Origin: DASPWW01 sp963756745
Lineage (GTDB): Bacteria > Actinomycetota > Thermoleophilia > Solirubrobacterales > 70-9
Direction of reading: 5' to 3'
DNA: 64,000 bases
NCBI GenBank assembly: GCA_963756745.1
Contig: CAVWOU010000001.1
Span: 1 to 64,000 of the forward strand
Notes under the pieces: generated by a model
Database searches by the model: none
Seen by the model: the letters and a program-made list of their open reading frames with translations, nothing else
Told to the model about the DNA's origin: nothing
Part shown: positions 28,489 to 36,389 of the stretch, piece by piece
Layout of the letters: the number at the start of each line of letters is the position of its first letter
How positions within the stretch are numbered: the stretch's first letter is position 1
Made by a program: the position numbers and the translations under genes

Positions 28489-29996
28489 GGTGCGGCATAC
28501 CGGCGTCGCAGGTTGAGCGCGTCCCCGACATGATCCGCGCCGACGCGATCGACTCCCTCGAGGTCGGCGAGCGTGCGCGCCACTCTCAGCACGCGCTCGT
28601 ACCCGCGGCCGCTCAGGCCGAGGCGGGCGTGGCTGTGCGCCAGCATCTCGGCTGCCGGCTCGTCGAGCCTGCACGCGCGGCGCGTCTCTGCCGGCGTCAT
28701 GACCGCGTTGCAGCGCCCGGCGCCGAGGCGGCGCACCTGCGCGTCGCGTGCCGCGGCCACCCGCGCGCGGACCGCGGCCGACGGCTCTCCGGGGGCCGAG
28801 CGCAGCGCCTCCGGAGAGGGCTGCTCGACGCTGAGCGAGATGTCGATGCGGTCCGCGAGCGCGCCGCTCAGCTTCGCCTCGTAGCGGCGCACTGACGCGT
28901 CCGAGCAACGGCACCGCTCCGAGCTCTCCCCGCGCCCGCAGGGGCAGGGGTTGGACGCCGCGACGAGCATGAACCGGCACGGCAGCTCGATCGAGTGTCG
29001 CGCGCGGGTGACCGTGATCGACCCGTCCTCGAGCGGTTGGCGCATCGCCTCGAGCGCCTGGCGCGAGAACTCCCCGAGCTCGTCGAGGAACAGGACGCCG
29101 CCGTGCGCGAGCGTCGCTTCGCCGGGCCGCGGCGGGCTGCCACCGCCGACGAGCCCCGCGGTCGAGATCGTGTGGTGCGGCGCACGGAACGGGCGGGCGG
29201 CCAGCGTCCCGGGCGGCGGCGGGCGACCGCACACGCTGGCGATCCGCGTCACCTCGATCGCCTCCTCACGCCTGAGTGGCGGCAGCAGCGTGGGAAGCCG
29301 GCGCGCCGCGAGCGACTTGCCGGCGCCGGGAGGACCGACGATCAGCGTGCTGTGCCCGCCCGCCGCCGCGACCTCGAGCGCGTGACGGAGGTACGGCTGT
29401 CCGCGGAGCTCGGCGAGGTCGGGAGGATCGGGTCCGGCGCCGTTGGAGCTCGGCGCCGGCAGCTCGGCGCGGTCGAACGGCGCCAGCTCGGGGCCGCCGA
29501 GCGCGGCGACCTGACGCAGGTCGCGCAGCGGTACGACGCTCAGCCCGTCGACCAGCGCCGCCTCGGCTGCGTTTCCGGCCGCGACCGCGATCCCCTCGGC
29601 GCCGCCGCGGCGCGCCTCTTCGGCCATCGCGAGGACGCCGGGCACGGGCCGGATCGAGCCGTCGAGCGCCAGCTCACCGGCGAGCCAGTAGCGACCGAGC
29701 GCGTCCGCGGAGAGCTGTCCGGAGGCCGCGAGGAGGGCCGCGGCGATCGCGAGATCGAAACCCGGCCCGGCCTTGCGCAGGTCGGCCGGCGCGAGACTCG
29801 CCGTGATCCTGTGGAGCGGGAACTCGAAGCCCGAGTTGGACACGGCCGCGCGGACCCGCTCGCGCGACTCGCGGACCGCCGCGTCCGGCAGCCCGACGAG
29901 CGAGAACGCCGGCAGCCCGCCGTGCACGTCGACCTCGACGTGGACCTCCTGCGCCGCGACTCCGACCACAGTGAACGTGCGGGCCACGCCGAGCAC
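28485..29996 (-). CDS. comM: Mg-chelatase-like AAA ATPase ComM/YifB
   Basis: 503 residues. An N-terminal Lon-protease-like fold (EVHVEVDVHGGLPAFSLVGL, PDAAVRESRERVRAAV) is followed by the AAA domain with Walker A IVGPPGAGKSLAARRL near residue 217, Walker B GGVLFLDELGEF, and the zinc-type loop ASNPCPCGRGESSERCRCSD; a C-terminal helical domain ends DHVGDALNLRRRY. ComM is a helicase assisting branch migration in natural transformation. Starts at GTG 29996. Together with dprA it suggests conserved DNA-uptake processing genes. Confidence 0.92.
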   Translation of the reverse strand: MLGVARTFTVVGVAAQEVHVEVDVHGGLPAFSLVGLPDAAVRESRERVRAAVSNSGFEFPLHRITASLAPADLRKAGPGFDLAIAAALLAASGQLSADALGRYWLAGELALDGSIRPVPGVLAMAEEARRGGAEGIAVAAGNAAEAALVDGLSVVPLRDLRQVAALGGPELAPFDRAELPAPSSNGAGPDPPDLAELRGQPYLRHALEVAAAGGHSTLIVGPPGAGKSLAARRLPTLLPPLRREEAIEVTRIASVCGRPPPPGTLAARPFRAPHHTISTAGLVGGGSPPRPGEATLAHGGVLFLDELGEFSRQALEAMRQPLEDGSITVTRARHSIELPCRFMLVAASNPCPCGRGESSERCRCSDASVRRYEAKLSGALADRIDISLSVEQPSPEALRSAPGEPSAAVRARVAAARDAQVRRLGAGRCNAVMTPAETRRACRLDEPAAEMLAHSHARLGLSGRGYERVLRVARTLADLEGVDRVGADHVGDALNLRRRYAAP

Positions 29997-30033
29997 GTCG
30001 CGAGGCTAGGAGCGCATGGCGCACCGGTGGTGC

Positions 30034-30046
30034 GCGAACGTTGCGG
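30034..30046 (+). repeat. Left copy of 13-bp direct repeat flanking the accessory island
   Basis: gcgaacgttgcgg at 30034-30046, just beyond the comM start, is repeated in the same orientation at 37562-37574 just before yraN. The accessory island lies between. The neighbouring frame ending GFETRVLYPAYKEPADTAKL (stop near 30116) looks like a decayed gene end. An att-like or duplication origin is inference. Confidence 0.4.
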
Positions 30047-30161
30047 GTTCGAGACGAGGGTGCTGTATCCCGCCTACAAGGAGCCAGCAGACACCGCCAA
30101 GCTCGTCATCCTCTAAGGCCACCCCGAAGCCTGCCCATCGCCCTCGTCACAAGGAGACCCG

Positions 30162-30596
30162 ATGCACCTCACACCCCACATTGTCACGACGGACGCCGAC
30201 GCCGCGGCCGCATGGTATGCGCGCGCGTTCGGCGCCGAGGAGCGCAGCCGCGTGCCGCTTCCGGGCGGCGGCGTGATGACCGTCGAGCTCGCCATTGGCG
30301 ACTCGAGCCTCCACGTCGGCAGCGAGTTCGCGGATGCCGGGATCCTGTCGCCGTTGACGATTGGCGGCACCGCGACCGTCCTGCAGATCCAGACGGACGA
30401 CGCCGACGCGCTCTGGGATCGTGTGCTTGGAGCGGGCGCCGAGGTGCGCCACGAGCTCGCCGATCAGTTCTGGGGCGAGCGCCAGGGCCAGGTCGTCGAC
30501 CCATTCGGGCATCGCTGGAACATCGCCCAGCGCGTACGCGACGTCACGCCCGAGGAGCTCGCAGCGGGCGCCGCGAAGGCCTTCGGGAGCGGCTGA
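30162..30596 (+). CDS. VOC-family (glyoxalase-like) protein
   Basis: 144 residues. Two beta-alpha-beta-beta-beta modules: MHLTPHIVTTDADAAAAWYA, RAFGAEERSRVPLPGGGVM, ELAIGDSSLHVGSEF, then ATVLQIQTDDADALWDRVLG, AGAEVRHELADQFWGERQG and VVDPFGHRWNIAQ. This is the PhnB-like subtype of VOC; metal-ligand His/Glu positions are plausible but the substrate is unknown. An aaggag ribosome-binding site lies about 8 bases before the ATG. First gene of the island. Confidence 0.8.
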   Translation: MHLTPHIVTTDADAAAAWYARAFGAEERSRVPLPGGGVMTVELAIGDSSLHVGSEFADAGILSPLTIGGTATVLQIQTDDADALWDRVLGAGAEVRHELADQFWGERQGQVVDPFGHRWNIAQRVRDVTPEELAAGAAKAFGSG

Positions 30597-30763
30597 GACG
30601 TCTGAAGCATGCCGAGCGGTTTCGCTCGGTGATTGGTCGACCGGGAAGAGTCCGGAGCCGCGACCGTCAGGAATCCGCTTTTCGTCCAAGCGGCGGTTCA
30701 GCTAACGGCTTCCATGCGAACCTGCTCAACTGCCCGGCCTGGGCCCAGTGGCGAGCTCAGTCC

Positions 30764-31255
30764 TCAGCTCACCGCCTTCTTCACGAGCGCGCCGATCCTT
30801 TTCTCCTCGGCGGCGGTCAACTTCTTCAGCGCGAAGGAGGTCGGCCACATGGCGCCTTTGTCGAGGTTCGCCTCGTCGCTGAAGCCCAACGTCGCGTACC
30901 TCGATTTGAACTTCTGCGCGCTTTGGAAGAAGCAGACGACCTTGCCGTCCTTGGCATACGCGGGCATCCCGTACCAGGTTCTCGGCGAGAGGGCTGGCGC
31001 GCTGGCTTGGACGATGGCATGGAGCCGCTTGGCCATGGTGCGATCCCGTCCCTGCATCTCGGCGATCTTCGCGAGCACGTCACTCTCCCCGTCCGCCTTC
31101 TTCGCGCGCGGGCCGCGGCGCGCTTCCGCCTTCAGCTCTTGGGCGCGCTCCTTCATCGCGGCTCGTTCCTCGTCCGTGAATCCCTTGGACGCTTTGCCGG
31201 TGGTTCTCTTGGCGGACTTCTGCGTGCCCTTCTTTGCAGGTTTCCTCTCAGCCAT
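30764..31255 (-). CDS. DUF1801 protein with lysine-rich N-terminal tail
   Basis: 163 residues. A basic tail of about 50 residues (MAERKPAKKGTQKSAKRTTG), rich in Lys/Ala/Arg as in histone-like extensions, precedes a DUF1801 domain (MAKRLHAIVQASAPALSPRT, WYGMPAYAKDGKVVCFFQSA, LGFSDEANLDKGAMWPTSFA). The tail could bind nucleic acid (inference). Compare the tail-less DUF1801 paralogue at 20165-20530. Confidence 0.75.
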   Translation of the reverse strand: MAERKPAKKGTQKSAKRTTGKASKGFTDEERAAMKERAQELKAEARRGPRAKKADGESDVLAKIAEMQGRDRTMAKRLHAIVQASAPALSPRTWYGMPAYAKDGKVVCFFQSAQKFKSRYATLGFSDEANLDKGAMWPTSFALKKLTAAEEKRIGALVKKAVS

Positions 31256-31334
31256 TGTTCTCTCCTATGCCAGATATCTGATGGGGACGACCCTCATGCT
31301 AAGGAGCCGACAGTGAGCCGGTAGGGTCCCGCGC

Positions 31335-31672
31335 CTACTCCCGCAGCCCGGCGGCTTCGAGGGCGTCGCTCTCGTCGTAGAACTCGCGGAAGCGCACGAT
31401 CATGCCGTCCCGGATGGTGAGCAGCTCGTGGAACCTCGGCACCGCTTATTGGCCCCCTGCTCGTACCTGTATTCATCGAAGCTTTCAAGCCATCGTTCGA
31501 GAGCCTCCCTAACCCCCTCGCGGCCCCGGTAGGTCAATCCGTCCTCGCGTGAGGTCCACTCGACCTCCGGATGGCAGAACTCCATCGTCCTCGGCATGGC
31601 GGTCAACAGCTCCGCCTTGCTCGTCGCCGGCTCGTAGAAGCGGCCGACAAGCTCGACGTTCTCCTCCGACAT
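31335..31672 (-). pseudogene. NTF2/SnoaL-like protein with internal deletion
   Basis: Starts MSEENVELVGRFYEPATSKA at ATG 31672 and is in frame to about 31445 (FDEYRYEQ). The other half, VPRFHELLTIRDGMIVRFRE to DALEAAGLRE and TAG 31335, is in a different frame. Compared with its intact neighbours (133-134 residues), about 20 residues of the middle are missing as well. The end of the neighbouring copy (TAG, GCG, then this ATG) shows the tandem arrangement. Confidence 0.65.
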
Positions 31673-31675
31673 CGC

Positions 31676-32080
31676 CTACTCCGACAGCCCGGCGGCTTCG
31701 AGGGCGTCGGCGCGATCCGCAAACCACTGGTCGCGAACGATTCTCCCCTCCCGGAACGTGACCACTACCCAGTAGTTGAGCTCGACCTCTGCCCCGCTTG
31801 CCCGTCCGCGCACGTCATTCCGGTGATGGACCAAAACCTTGTCGGCCCCGGCATCCACGAGCTCGGCGTCCCCAGCGGGAAGCTGCTCGAACGCCTCGGC
31901 GACCTTGACGTAGAACTCCCAGGCGGCCTCGCGACCGCGCACCGCATCAGCTTCCGGCCAGTAGCGGTCGGCAACGACTTCGTAGTCCTGGTCATCACGG
32001 GCCGCGAGCCAGGCAGCGCGGTCGCGCCGATCAAAAGCCTCCAACGATTTGCGGACAGCCTCGACGTTCTCCTGCGACAT
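31676..32080 (-). CDS. NTF2/SnoaL-like domain protein
   Basis: 134 residues: MSQENVEAVRKSLEAFDRRD, AADRYWPEADAVRGREAAWE-like core, VDAGADKVLVHHRNDVRGRA, and the C-terminal FADRADALEAAGLSE shared by all paralogues of the array. The cone-shaped NTF2 fold serves as an enzyme (isomerase, hydrolase) or binding domain; no catalytic Asp-His dyad can be assigned by eye. It is second in a head-to-tail array with 3-bp spacers. Confidence 0.75.
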   Translation of the reverse strand: MSQENVEAVRKSLEAFDRRDRAAWLAARDDQDYEVVADRYWPEADAVRGREAAWEFYVKVAEAFEQLPAGDAELVDAGADKVLVHHRNDVRGRASGAEVELNYWVVVTFREGRIVRDQWFADRADALEAAGLSE

Positions 32081-32083
32081 CGC

Positions 32084-32485
32084 CTACTCCTCAAGCCCGG
32101 CGGCTTCGAGGGCTTCCTGCTTCGTCTGGTAGAGCGTGAGCGAGGTCTGCTTGCCGTCCCGAATCGTGATCAACCAGGCGCTTCGAGCCTGCGTCTCGAT
32201 GCCGTTCCGTCCTCGCAAGTACCCGACGTTCTCGTGGATCAACACGCCGTCCTCGACCTCGATCAGGTCATCGACCTCGAGCCGAACCGCGTCGAATGAC
32301 TCGAGGAACCGGCCCCAGAACGCCCGGATCTCGTCGTGGCCCCGAAAGACGCCTGCATCGAACCCGCGGGAGTTGGTCCAGTCCCAAATGGCGTCGGGCG
32401 CCCACTCCTCCAAGGCGCCGTCGAGGTCCCCACGGTTGAACGCGGCGACGCTGCGACGCACGATCTCGACGTTCTCCCGCGGCAT
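32084..32485 (-). CDS. NTF2/SnoaL-like domain protein, first of tandem array
   Basis: 133 residues: MPRENVEIVRRSVAAFNRGD, LEEWAPDAIWDWTNSRGFDA, FRGHDEIRAFWGRFLESFDA, DGVLIHENVGYLRGRNGIET, ending TKQEALEAAGLEE. It is the most 5' intact copy of the array and has a conserved 22-bp box touching its ATG. 3 bp separate its stop from the next gene's ATG, so the copies are cotranscribed. Substrate unknown. Confidence 0.78.
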   Translation of the reverse strand: MPRENVEIVRRSVAAFNRGDLDGALEEWAPDAIWDWTNSRGFDAGVFRGHDEIRAFWGRFLESFDAVRLEVDDLIEVEDGVLIHENVGYLRGRNGIETQARSAWLITIRDGKQTSLTLYQTKQEALEAAGLEE

Positions 32486-32504
32486 CGCCCGCTCAGTATC
32501 CCGC
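32483..32504 (-). promoter_or_regulatory. Conserved 22-bp box ending in the start codon of an NTF2-like gene
   Basis: On the minus strand the box reads GGGATACTGAGCGGGCG then ATG, and the full 22 bases are identical at 37435-37456. GATACT lies 9 bases before the ATG, placing a -10-like hexamer where a transcript could start at or near the A of ATG, with no Shine-Dalgarno. A leaderless-promoter reading is inference; no convincing -35 is seen. Confidence 0.4.
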
Positions 32505-32554
32505 TCTGGCGTGAACAGGCTGCTCTAGTCCATCCGACACGGAAGAACGTTCCG

Positions 32555-32640
32555 CTACCCCGACAGCCCGGCGGCTTCGAGGGCCTGGCTCCTCGACGAA
32601 AGGCGCGATCCCGGACGATCGTGCCGTCGCGGCATTGCAC
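32555..32640 (-). pseudogene. 3' remnant of another NTF2/SnoaL-like copy
   Basis: A fragment reading CRDGTIVRDRAFRRG, then with one shift QALEAAGLSG and TAG at 32557-32555, matches the last 30 residues of the NTF2-like paralogues. The rest of the gene is absent; upstream sequence runs into the MFS terminator side. It shows that the array was longer. Confidence 0.55.
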
Positions 32641-32774
32641 CTCTCGGCCGTGTTCGCCGGCCTCGCCCTGGATTTCCGCGTATTTGCAGGGCGGGCCGCA
32701 GGGGTGGCCCAGGGCGGCCGGAGGGGTGGCCGGTGGGGAGACCGACCACCCCTCGGGGGCGCCGCCGACGGCAG

Positions 32775-34247
32775 CTAGCCGCGGCCGCCCTTGTCTCCTC
32801 CGGTCGCGACCGCCACCCGGGCGGGCACGTAGCGCTTGAGAAGCGGGATCAGGGTGACTGCGGCGCCCAGCGCCGCGATCGCAACTGACACGAGGATCCC
32901 GGGCTGGAACCCGTCGAGAAGCGCCTCGGCGCTGCCCGCCGTCGCGCTCGAGCCCGAGGTGCCGGCATCGATCACCGCGGTGGCGACCGCAAGGCCGACT
33001 GCGCCACCCAGCTGGAACGAGGTGTAGACCAGCCCGGAGGCGAGTCCCTGCTCCTCGTCGCTGACGTCGCTGGTCGCGGCGATCGTCAGCGGCCCGAAGG
33101 CGAGCGTGAACCCGATCCCGGAGAGGATGAAGGTCGGCAGCATCGCCGACAGGTAACTCGAGTCGGCGCCGATGTTCCAGAACAGGAGGTAGGCCAGCCC
33201 AAGGCTGGTCAGCCCAGCGCCGACCGGGATCGTGGTACCCACCCTGTTCACCAGTCGCCCGACGTTCGGCGAGCCGAAGGCGACGATCAACCCAGCCGGG
33301 AGGAAGGCGAGCGCCATCTCGATCGGCGACCAGCCCCTCAAGTTCTGCATATAGAGGGTGCCGATGAACTGGAACCCGAACCAGCTGCCGAGCAGCGCCA
33401 TTGCGCCGTAGTTGGCGCGCCGGAGCGCCGCCGACTTCAGGATTCCCAGCCGGACCAGTGGGTTCGCGCTGCGGAGCTCGATCAGGACGAACGCCGTGAG
33501 CAGCATCGCGACCGCCGCGAACGAGAGCAGCGTCTGAGGCGCTCCCCAGCCGACATCTGGAGCCTCGACGATGGTGTAGACAAGCCCCAGCATCGCCATC
33601 GCGAGGGTCGCCGTGCCGCTGAAGTCGAAGCTCCTCCGCTTGACGGCGACCGGCTCATCCTTGTCGAGGTAGCGGGGCAGCAGCAGCAGGATCGCCAGAG
33701 CGATTGGGACCGGCATGAAGAACGTGTACCGCCAGCCCAGCTCGGTGAGCGCGCCGCCGAAGACGAGGCCCAGCGACCAGCCGCTCGCTCCGACCGCCGC
33801 GTAGATGCTCAGCGCCTTGTTCCGCACCGGCCCCTCCGCGAACGACGTCGTGATGATCGAGAGCACCGCCGGCGCCGTGAACGCCGCCGCCGCTCCCTTG
33901 ATGAACCTGGTCGCGATCAGCGTGTTCCCGTCGTTGGCGAGGCCGCCGACGAAGGAGGCGACCAGGAAGACGGCGAGCCCGCCGAGTAGTACCCGGCGGC
34001 GGCCGAGCAAGTCGGCCGCGCGTCCGCCCAACAGCAGCAACCCGCCGTAGCCGAGGATGTAGCCGCTCACCACCCACTGGAGCGAGCTCGGCTCGAGCCC
34101 AAGCTCGCTGCCGATGCTCGGCAGGGCGACGCCGACCATCGAGACGTCGAGCCCATCGAGGAAGAGGACTCCGCACACGAGGGCAAGCAACCACCAGGCG
34201 CGCGCGTCAAAGCTGGTCTTCAGGAACTGTGCTGACTCCTGCTGCAT
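32775..34247 (-). CDS. MFS drug/exporter (DHA2-like, 12-14 TM)
   Basis: 490 residues from ATG 34247 (MQQESAQFLKTSFDARAWWL). Many hydrophobic helices; first-half signatures VCGVLFLDGLDVSMVGVALP, then the motif A-like loop GGRAADLLGRRRVLL between helices 2 and 3, and motif C-like SGWSLGLVFGGALTELGWRY. It exports drugs or metabolites by proton antiport. It is transcribed divergently from a MarR-family gene with an operator overlapping its promoter, the standard arrangement for repressor-controlled efflux. A further in-frame ATG at 34304 would lie inside the promoter and is unlikely. Confidence 0.88.
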   Translation of the reverse strand: MQQESAQFLKTSFDARAWWLLALVCGVLFLDGLDVSMVGVALPSIGSELGLEPSSLQWVVSGYILGYGGLLLLGGRAADLLGRRRVLLGGLAVFLVASFVGGLANDGNTLIATRFIKGAAAAFTAPAVLSIITTSFAEGPVRNKALSIYAAVGASGWSLGLVFGGALTELGWRYTFFMPVPIALAILLLLPRYLDKDEPVAVKRRSFDFSGTATLAMAMLGLVYTIVEAPDVGWGAPQTLLSFAAVAMLLTAFVLIELRSANPLVRLGILKSAALRRANYGAMALLGSWFGFQFIGTLYMQNLRGWSPIEMALAFLPAGLIVAFGSPNVGRLVNRVGTTIPVGAGLTSLGLAYLLFWNIGADSSYLSAMLPTFILSGIGFTLAFGPLTIAATSDVSDEEQGLASGLVYTSFQLGGAVGLAVATAVIDAGTSGSSATAGSAEALLDGFQPGILVSVAIAALGAAVTLIPLLKRYVPARVAVATGGDKGGRG

Positions 34248-34283
34248 ACGGGCCTCCCCGTCAGTGGTCAGTTGAAGAAGCGT

Positions 34284-34312
34284 AGTATATGCAGACGCAT
34301 GCATTGTGTCAA
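34284..34312 (-). promoter_or_regulatory. Promoter of the MFS gene
   Basis: On the minus strand TTGACA (34312-34307) and TATACT (34289-34284) are separated by 17 bp, a near-consensus sigma-70 promoter. It ends 37 bp upstream of the ATG at 34247. The -35 element lies within the MarR-type palindrome, so repressor binding would block polymerase. Confidence 0.75.
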
Positions 34313-34318
34313 CACAAT
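34303..34318. promoter_or_regulatory. MarR operator palindrome
   Basis: attgtgt-ca-acacaat is a perfect 7-bp inverted repeat with a 2-bp centre, lying between the divergent MFS and MarR genes and over the -35 of the MFS promoter. For the marR direction, TATTAT at 34338-34343 is a possible -10. Such a layout predicts autorepression and ligand-induced efflux. Confidence 0.7.
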
Positions 34319-34378
34319 ATGCGAATGCAACGTTTGCTATTATTGCCGCCGCTTCAGGGACGAGAGGAGCGAGGCAGA

Positions 34379-34783
34379 ATGTCGTCCGCAGTCAAGAACG
34401 ACCGCCTTTTGAATCAGTGGCGTGAGCTCGAGTCGGCGCATGCCCGAGTGAGGGAAGCGCTGGAGCGCGCGCTGGAGCGCGAGCATCAGCTCGCGCTGAG
34501 CGAGTACGAGGTTCTGCGCAGCCTCGCCGAGGTCGACACCCCCAAGGGGCGCCGGATCCAGGAGCTGGCTGAGGAGGTCCACCTCAGCCAGAGTGCCCTC
34601 TCCCGGCTGGTGGGCCGGCTCGAGGAGGCTGGCTACGTCACCCGCGCGACCTGCGCCTACGACCGCCGCGGGATCTTCGCCTGCGTCACCGACGCAGGCC
34701 GCAGGGCCCAAAAGGAGGCCGATCCCACCCACCGCGCCGTGCTCACCGAGACCCTCGGCGAGGGCCGGACCGTCGCCGTCTGA
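34379..34783 (+). CDS. MarR-family transcriptional regulator (C-terminus altered)
   Basis: 134 residues. The winged helix is clear: LALSEYEVLRSLAEVDTPKG, RIQELAEEVHLSQSALSRLV, GRLEEAGYVTRATCAYDRRG and wing IFACVTDAGRRAQKEADPTH. The C-terminal dimerisation helix seen in relatives is cut short and replaced by LTETLGEGRTVAV; just downstream a hydrolase remnant begins, suggesting a deletion junction. Likely represses the divergent MFS exporter. Confidence 0.82.
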   Translation: MSSAVKNDRLLNQWRELESAHARVREALERALEREHQLALSEYEVLRSLAEVDTPKGRRIQELAEEVHLSQSALSRLVGRLEEAGYVTRATCAYDRRGIFACVTDAGRRAQKEADPTHRAVLTETLGEGRTVAV

Positions 34784-34829
34784 CGATCGGCCCTACTTCT
34801 TCTTCTGCTTACTCGAGCTCCACGTCGGC

Positions 34830-34970
34830 TGGTCGATCCGTTGCCGCGCGTATGCCGAGGCGCTCGGAGGCGACGTCGAGTTCGAAATGTACGAGAACGC
34901 CGGCCACTGGCTGTGGCTCGACCGGCCCGAGGTCGTCGACAGCGTCGCGGGCTTTGTACTCGCGCGCTAG
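34830..34970 (+). pseudogene. 3' fragment of an alpha/beta hydrolase
   Basis: An open frame ending at 34970 reads WSIRCRAYAEALGGDVEFEM, YENAGHWLWLDRPEVVDSVA, GFVLAR: the last 46 residues of an alpha/beta hydrolase including the catalytic His (AGHWLWLDRP). No start or nucleophile elbow is present; the fragment is joined to the altered end of the MarR gene. Confidence 0.6.
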
Positions 34971-35731
34971 TCGATCAGGGCGCCGCAGCTCACGTTGGCG
35001 GTGGCGGCAGTCATAACGCGGGCCTTGTCGGACGCCACGAACGCGGCGACGTTGCCGACGTCCTCGAGCGTAGCCGCGCGGCCGAGCAGCGTCGCGCCCG
35101 CGATCATCTTCGCGATCTCGTCGCCCCCGTCAACGTCCCCTGGAAGCGACTCCGTGACCCCGCCGGACTCCAGGGTGACGAAGCGGATGCCGTGCGGTCC
35201 GAGCTCGACCGAGAGCTGGCGCCGCATCGTCTCTATCGCGTCGAACGCGACCTGGGTGCCCCCCAGGTAGTAGTCGCGCATCGGCGCGGCGCGGTCGCCG
35301 GGTCCGCCGAACGCGAGGATGACCCCCGAGCGCTTGGGGATCATGTGCCGCGCGGCGGCCCGCGCGGTGATGAACGTTGACCTCGCGGCCGTGTCGACCG
35401 GCGCCATGAAGTCGTCGACGTCCATCTCCGCGAGGGGGGTGCCGTGGGTGTACGGGTGGGTGATCAAATTGAACGAGATGTCGATGCTTCCTGCCTCCTT
35501 CGCCATCGCGTCGGCGTGGGCATCGACCGACTTCTCGTCGAGCGCGTCCACCTCGGCAGTCTCCGCCGCTCCGCCGGCCCCGCGGATGTCCTCTGCGACG
35601 GCGTCGAGGGTCGCCTGAGTGCGGCCCGCGAGGAACACCCGCGCCCCCTCGCGCGCGAACGCCCGCGCGGCCGCGCCGCCGATCGATCCGCCCGCTCCGT
35701 AGATGACGGCGTTCTTTCCCTCGAGCAACAT
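34967..35731 (-). CDS. SDR-family oxidoreductase-like protein lacking the YxxxK motif
   Basis: 254 residues. The Rossmann start is typical (NAVIYGAGGSIGGAAARAFA) and the chain continues REGARVFLAGRTQATLDAVA. At the active site the usual Ser and YxxxK are replaced: IPKRSGVILAFGGPGD then MRDYYLGGTQVAFDAIETMR, with no Lys four residues after a Tyr. The C-terminus GRAATLEDVGNVAAFVASDK ends TAATANVSCGALID. It probably binds NAD(P), but activity may be changed. Convergent with the hydrolase fragment (4-bp overlap). Confidence 0.8.
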   Translation of the reverse strand: MLLEGKNAVIYGAGGSIGGAAARAFAREGARVFLAGRTQATLDAVAEDIRGAGGAAETAEVDALDEKSVDAHADAMAKEAGSIDISFNLITHPYTHGTPLAEMDVDDFMAPVDTAARSTFITARAAARHMIPKRSGVILAFGGPGDRAAPMRDYYLGGTQVAFDAIETMRRQLSVELGPHGIRFVTLESGGVTESLPGDVDGGDEIAKMIAGATLLGRAATLEDVGNVAAFVASDKARVMTAATANVSCGALID

Positions 35732-35878
35732 GCTCTACCTCCTCGCTGGTTTGGCCTTCGCATTACTGGACCGCGGCGGCCCTCGGAACTCATCGATAGT
35801 TGTACCCGGGCACAACTCTTGGGCCCCGTCCCGCGCGGACTGATCGACATCCCAGGTCGCGGGCGGGGGGCCGACCAC

Positions 35879-36298
35879 CTACAACGGCCGGTCGAGCGCG
35901 AGGCGAAACTCGCGGAACTGCCAGCGCCCGGCTTCGAGCACCACCTCGGTTCGGAACACCCCGGTCGACTGGACGCTGAGCTCGCCGTCCGCAGTCACCA
36001 GGAGCGTCAGGGTGGCGGTCACCACCGCGTCCTCCTCGCCCTCGCTCTCGTAGCGGAGGTTCGTCACCACGTGACGGCGCTGATCGTCCTGCCCCTCGGA
36101 CGTGCTGCGTATGAAGTCGACCACCTCCGCCCCCGGCGCGATCGGGCCGACGGTGTCTGCCCCCGTGAGTTCGAGCGTGAGGGACGCGTCCTCGTGGAAT
36201 ACCTGCCGGAGCAGGTCCCAGTCCGCGGCGTCGAGCGCCCACGCGTACTCGGAGAACAGGTCGGCTATCGCCTGCCGGTCAGCCATCTCCTTTGCCAT
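35879..36298 (-). CDS. NTF2/SnoaL_4-like protein
   Basis: 139 residues from ATG 36298 with a GGAGGAG ribosome-binding site upstream. Sequence MAKEMADRQAIADLFSEYAW, ALDAADWDLLRQVFHEDASL, HVVTNLRYESEGEEDAVVTA, and a C-terminal VFRTEVVLEAGRWQFREFRL match the SnoaL_4 branch of the NTF2 fold (ring-hydroxylating beta-subunit-like). Because the upstream paralogue has lost its stop by one base, the two read as a single 302-codon frame; the strong internal SD argues for separate translation. Confidence 0.7.
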   Translation of the reverse strand: MAKEMADRQAIADLFSEYAWALDAADWDLLRQVFHEDASLTLELTGADTVGPIAPGAEVVDFIRSTSEGQDDQRRHVVTNLRYESEGEEDAVVTATLTLLVTADGELSVQSTGVFRTEVVLEAGRWQFREFRLALDRPL

Positions 36299-36389
36299 TT
36301 CGCTTCTCCTCCCGTTTGTAGTTGCTATTGGTTGAGACACCGGCCGCGACCAGATCGGAACGCCCCAGTCTTGCCGGCGGCGACATCGC

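Noticed and set aside
28489..29232. N-terminal extension of DprA
   Set aside because: Overlaps comM in another frame, and comM is fully supported.
30041..30060. T-arm-like ttgcgggttcgagac, possible tRNA fragment
   Set aside because: The flanking bases cannot pair as a T-stem and no other cloverleaf parts are present.
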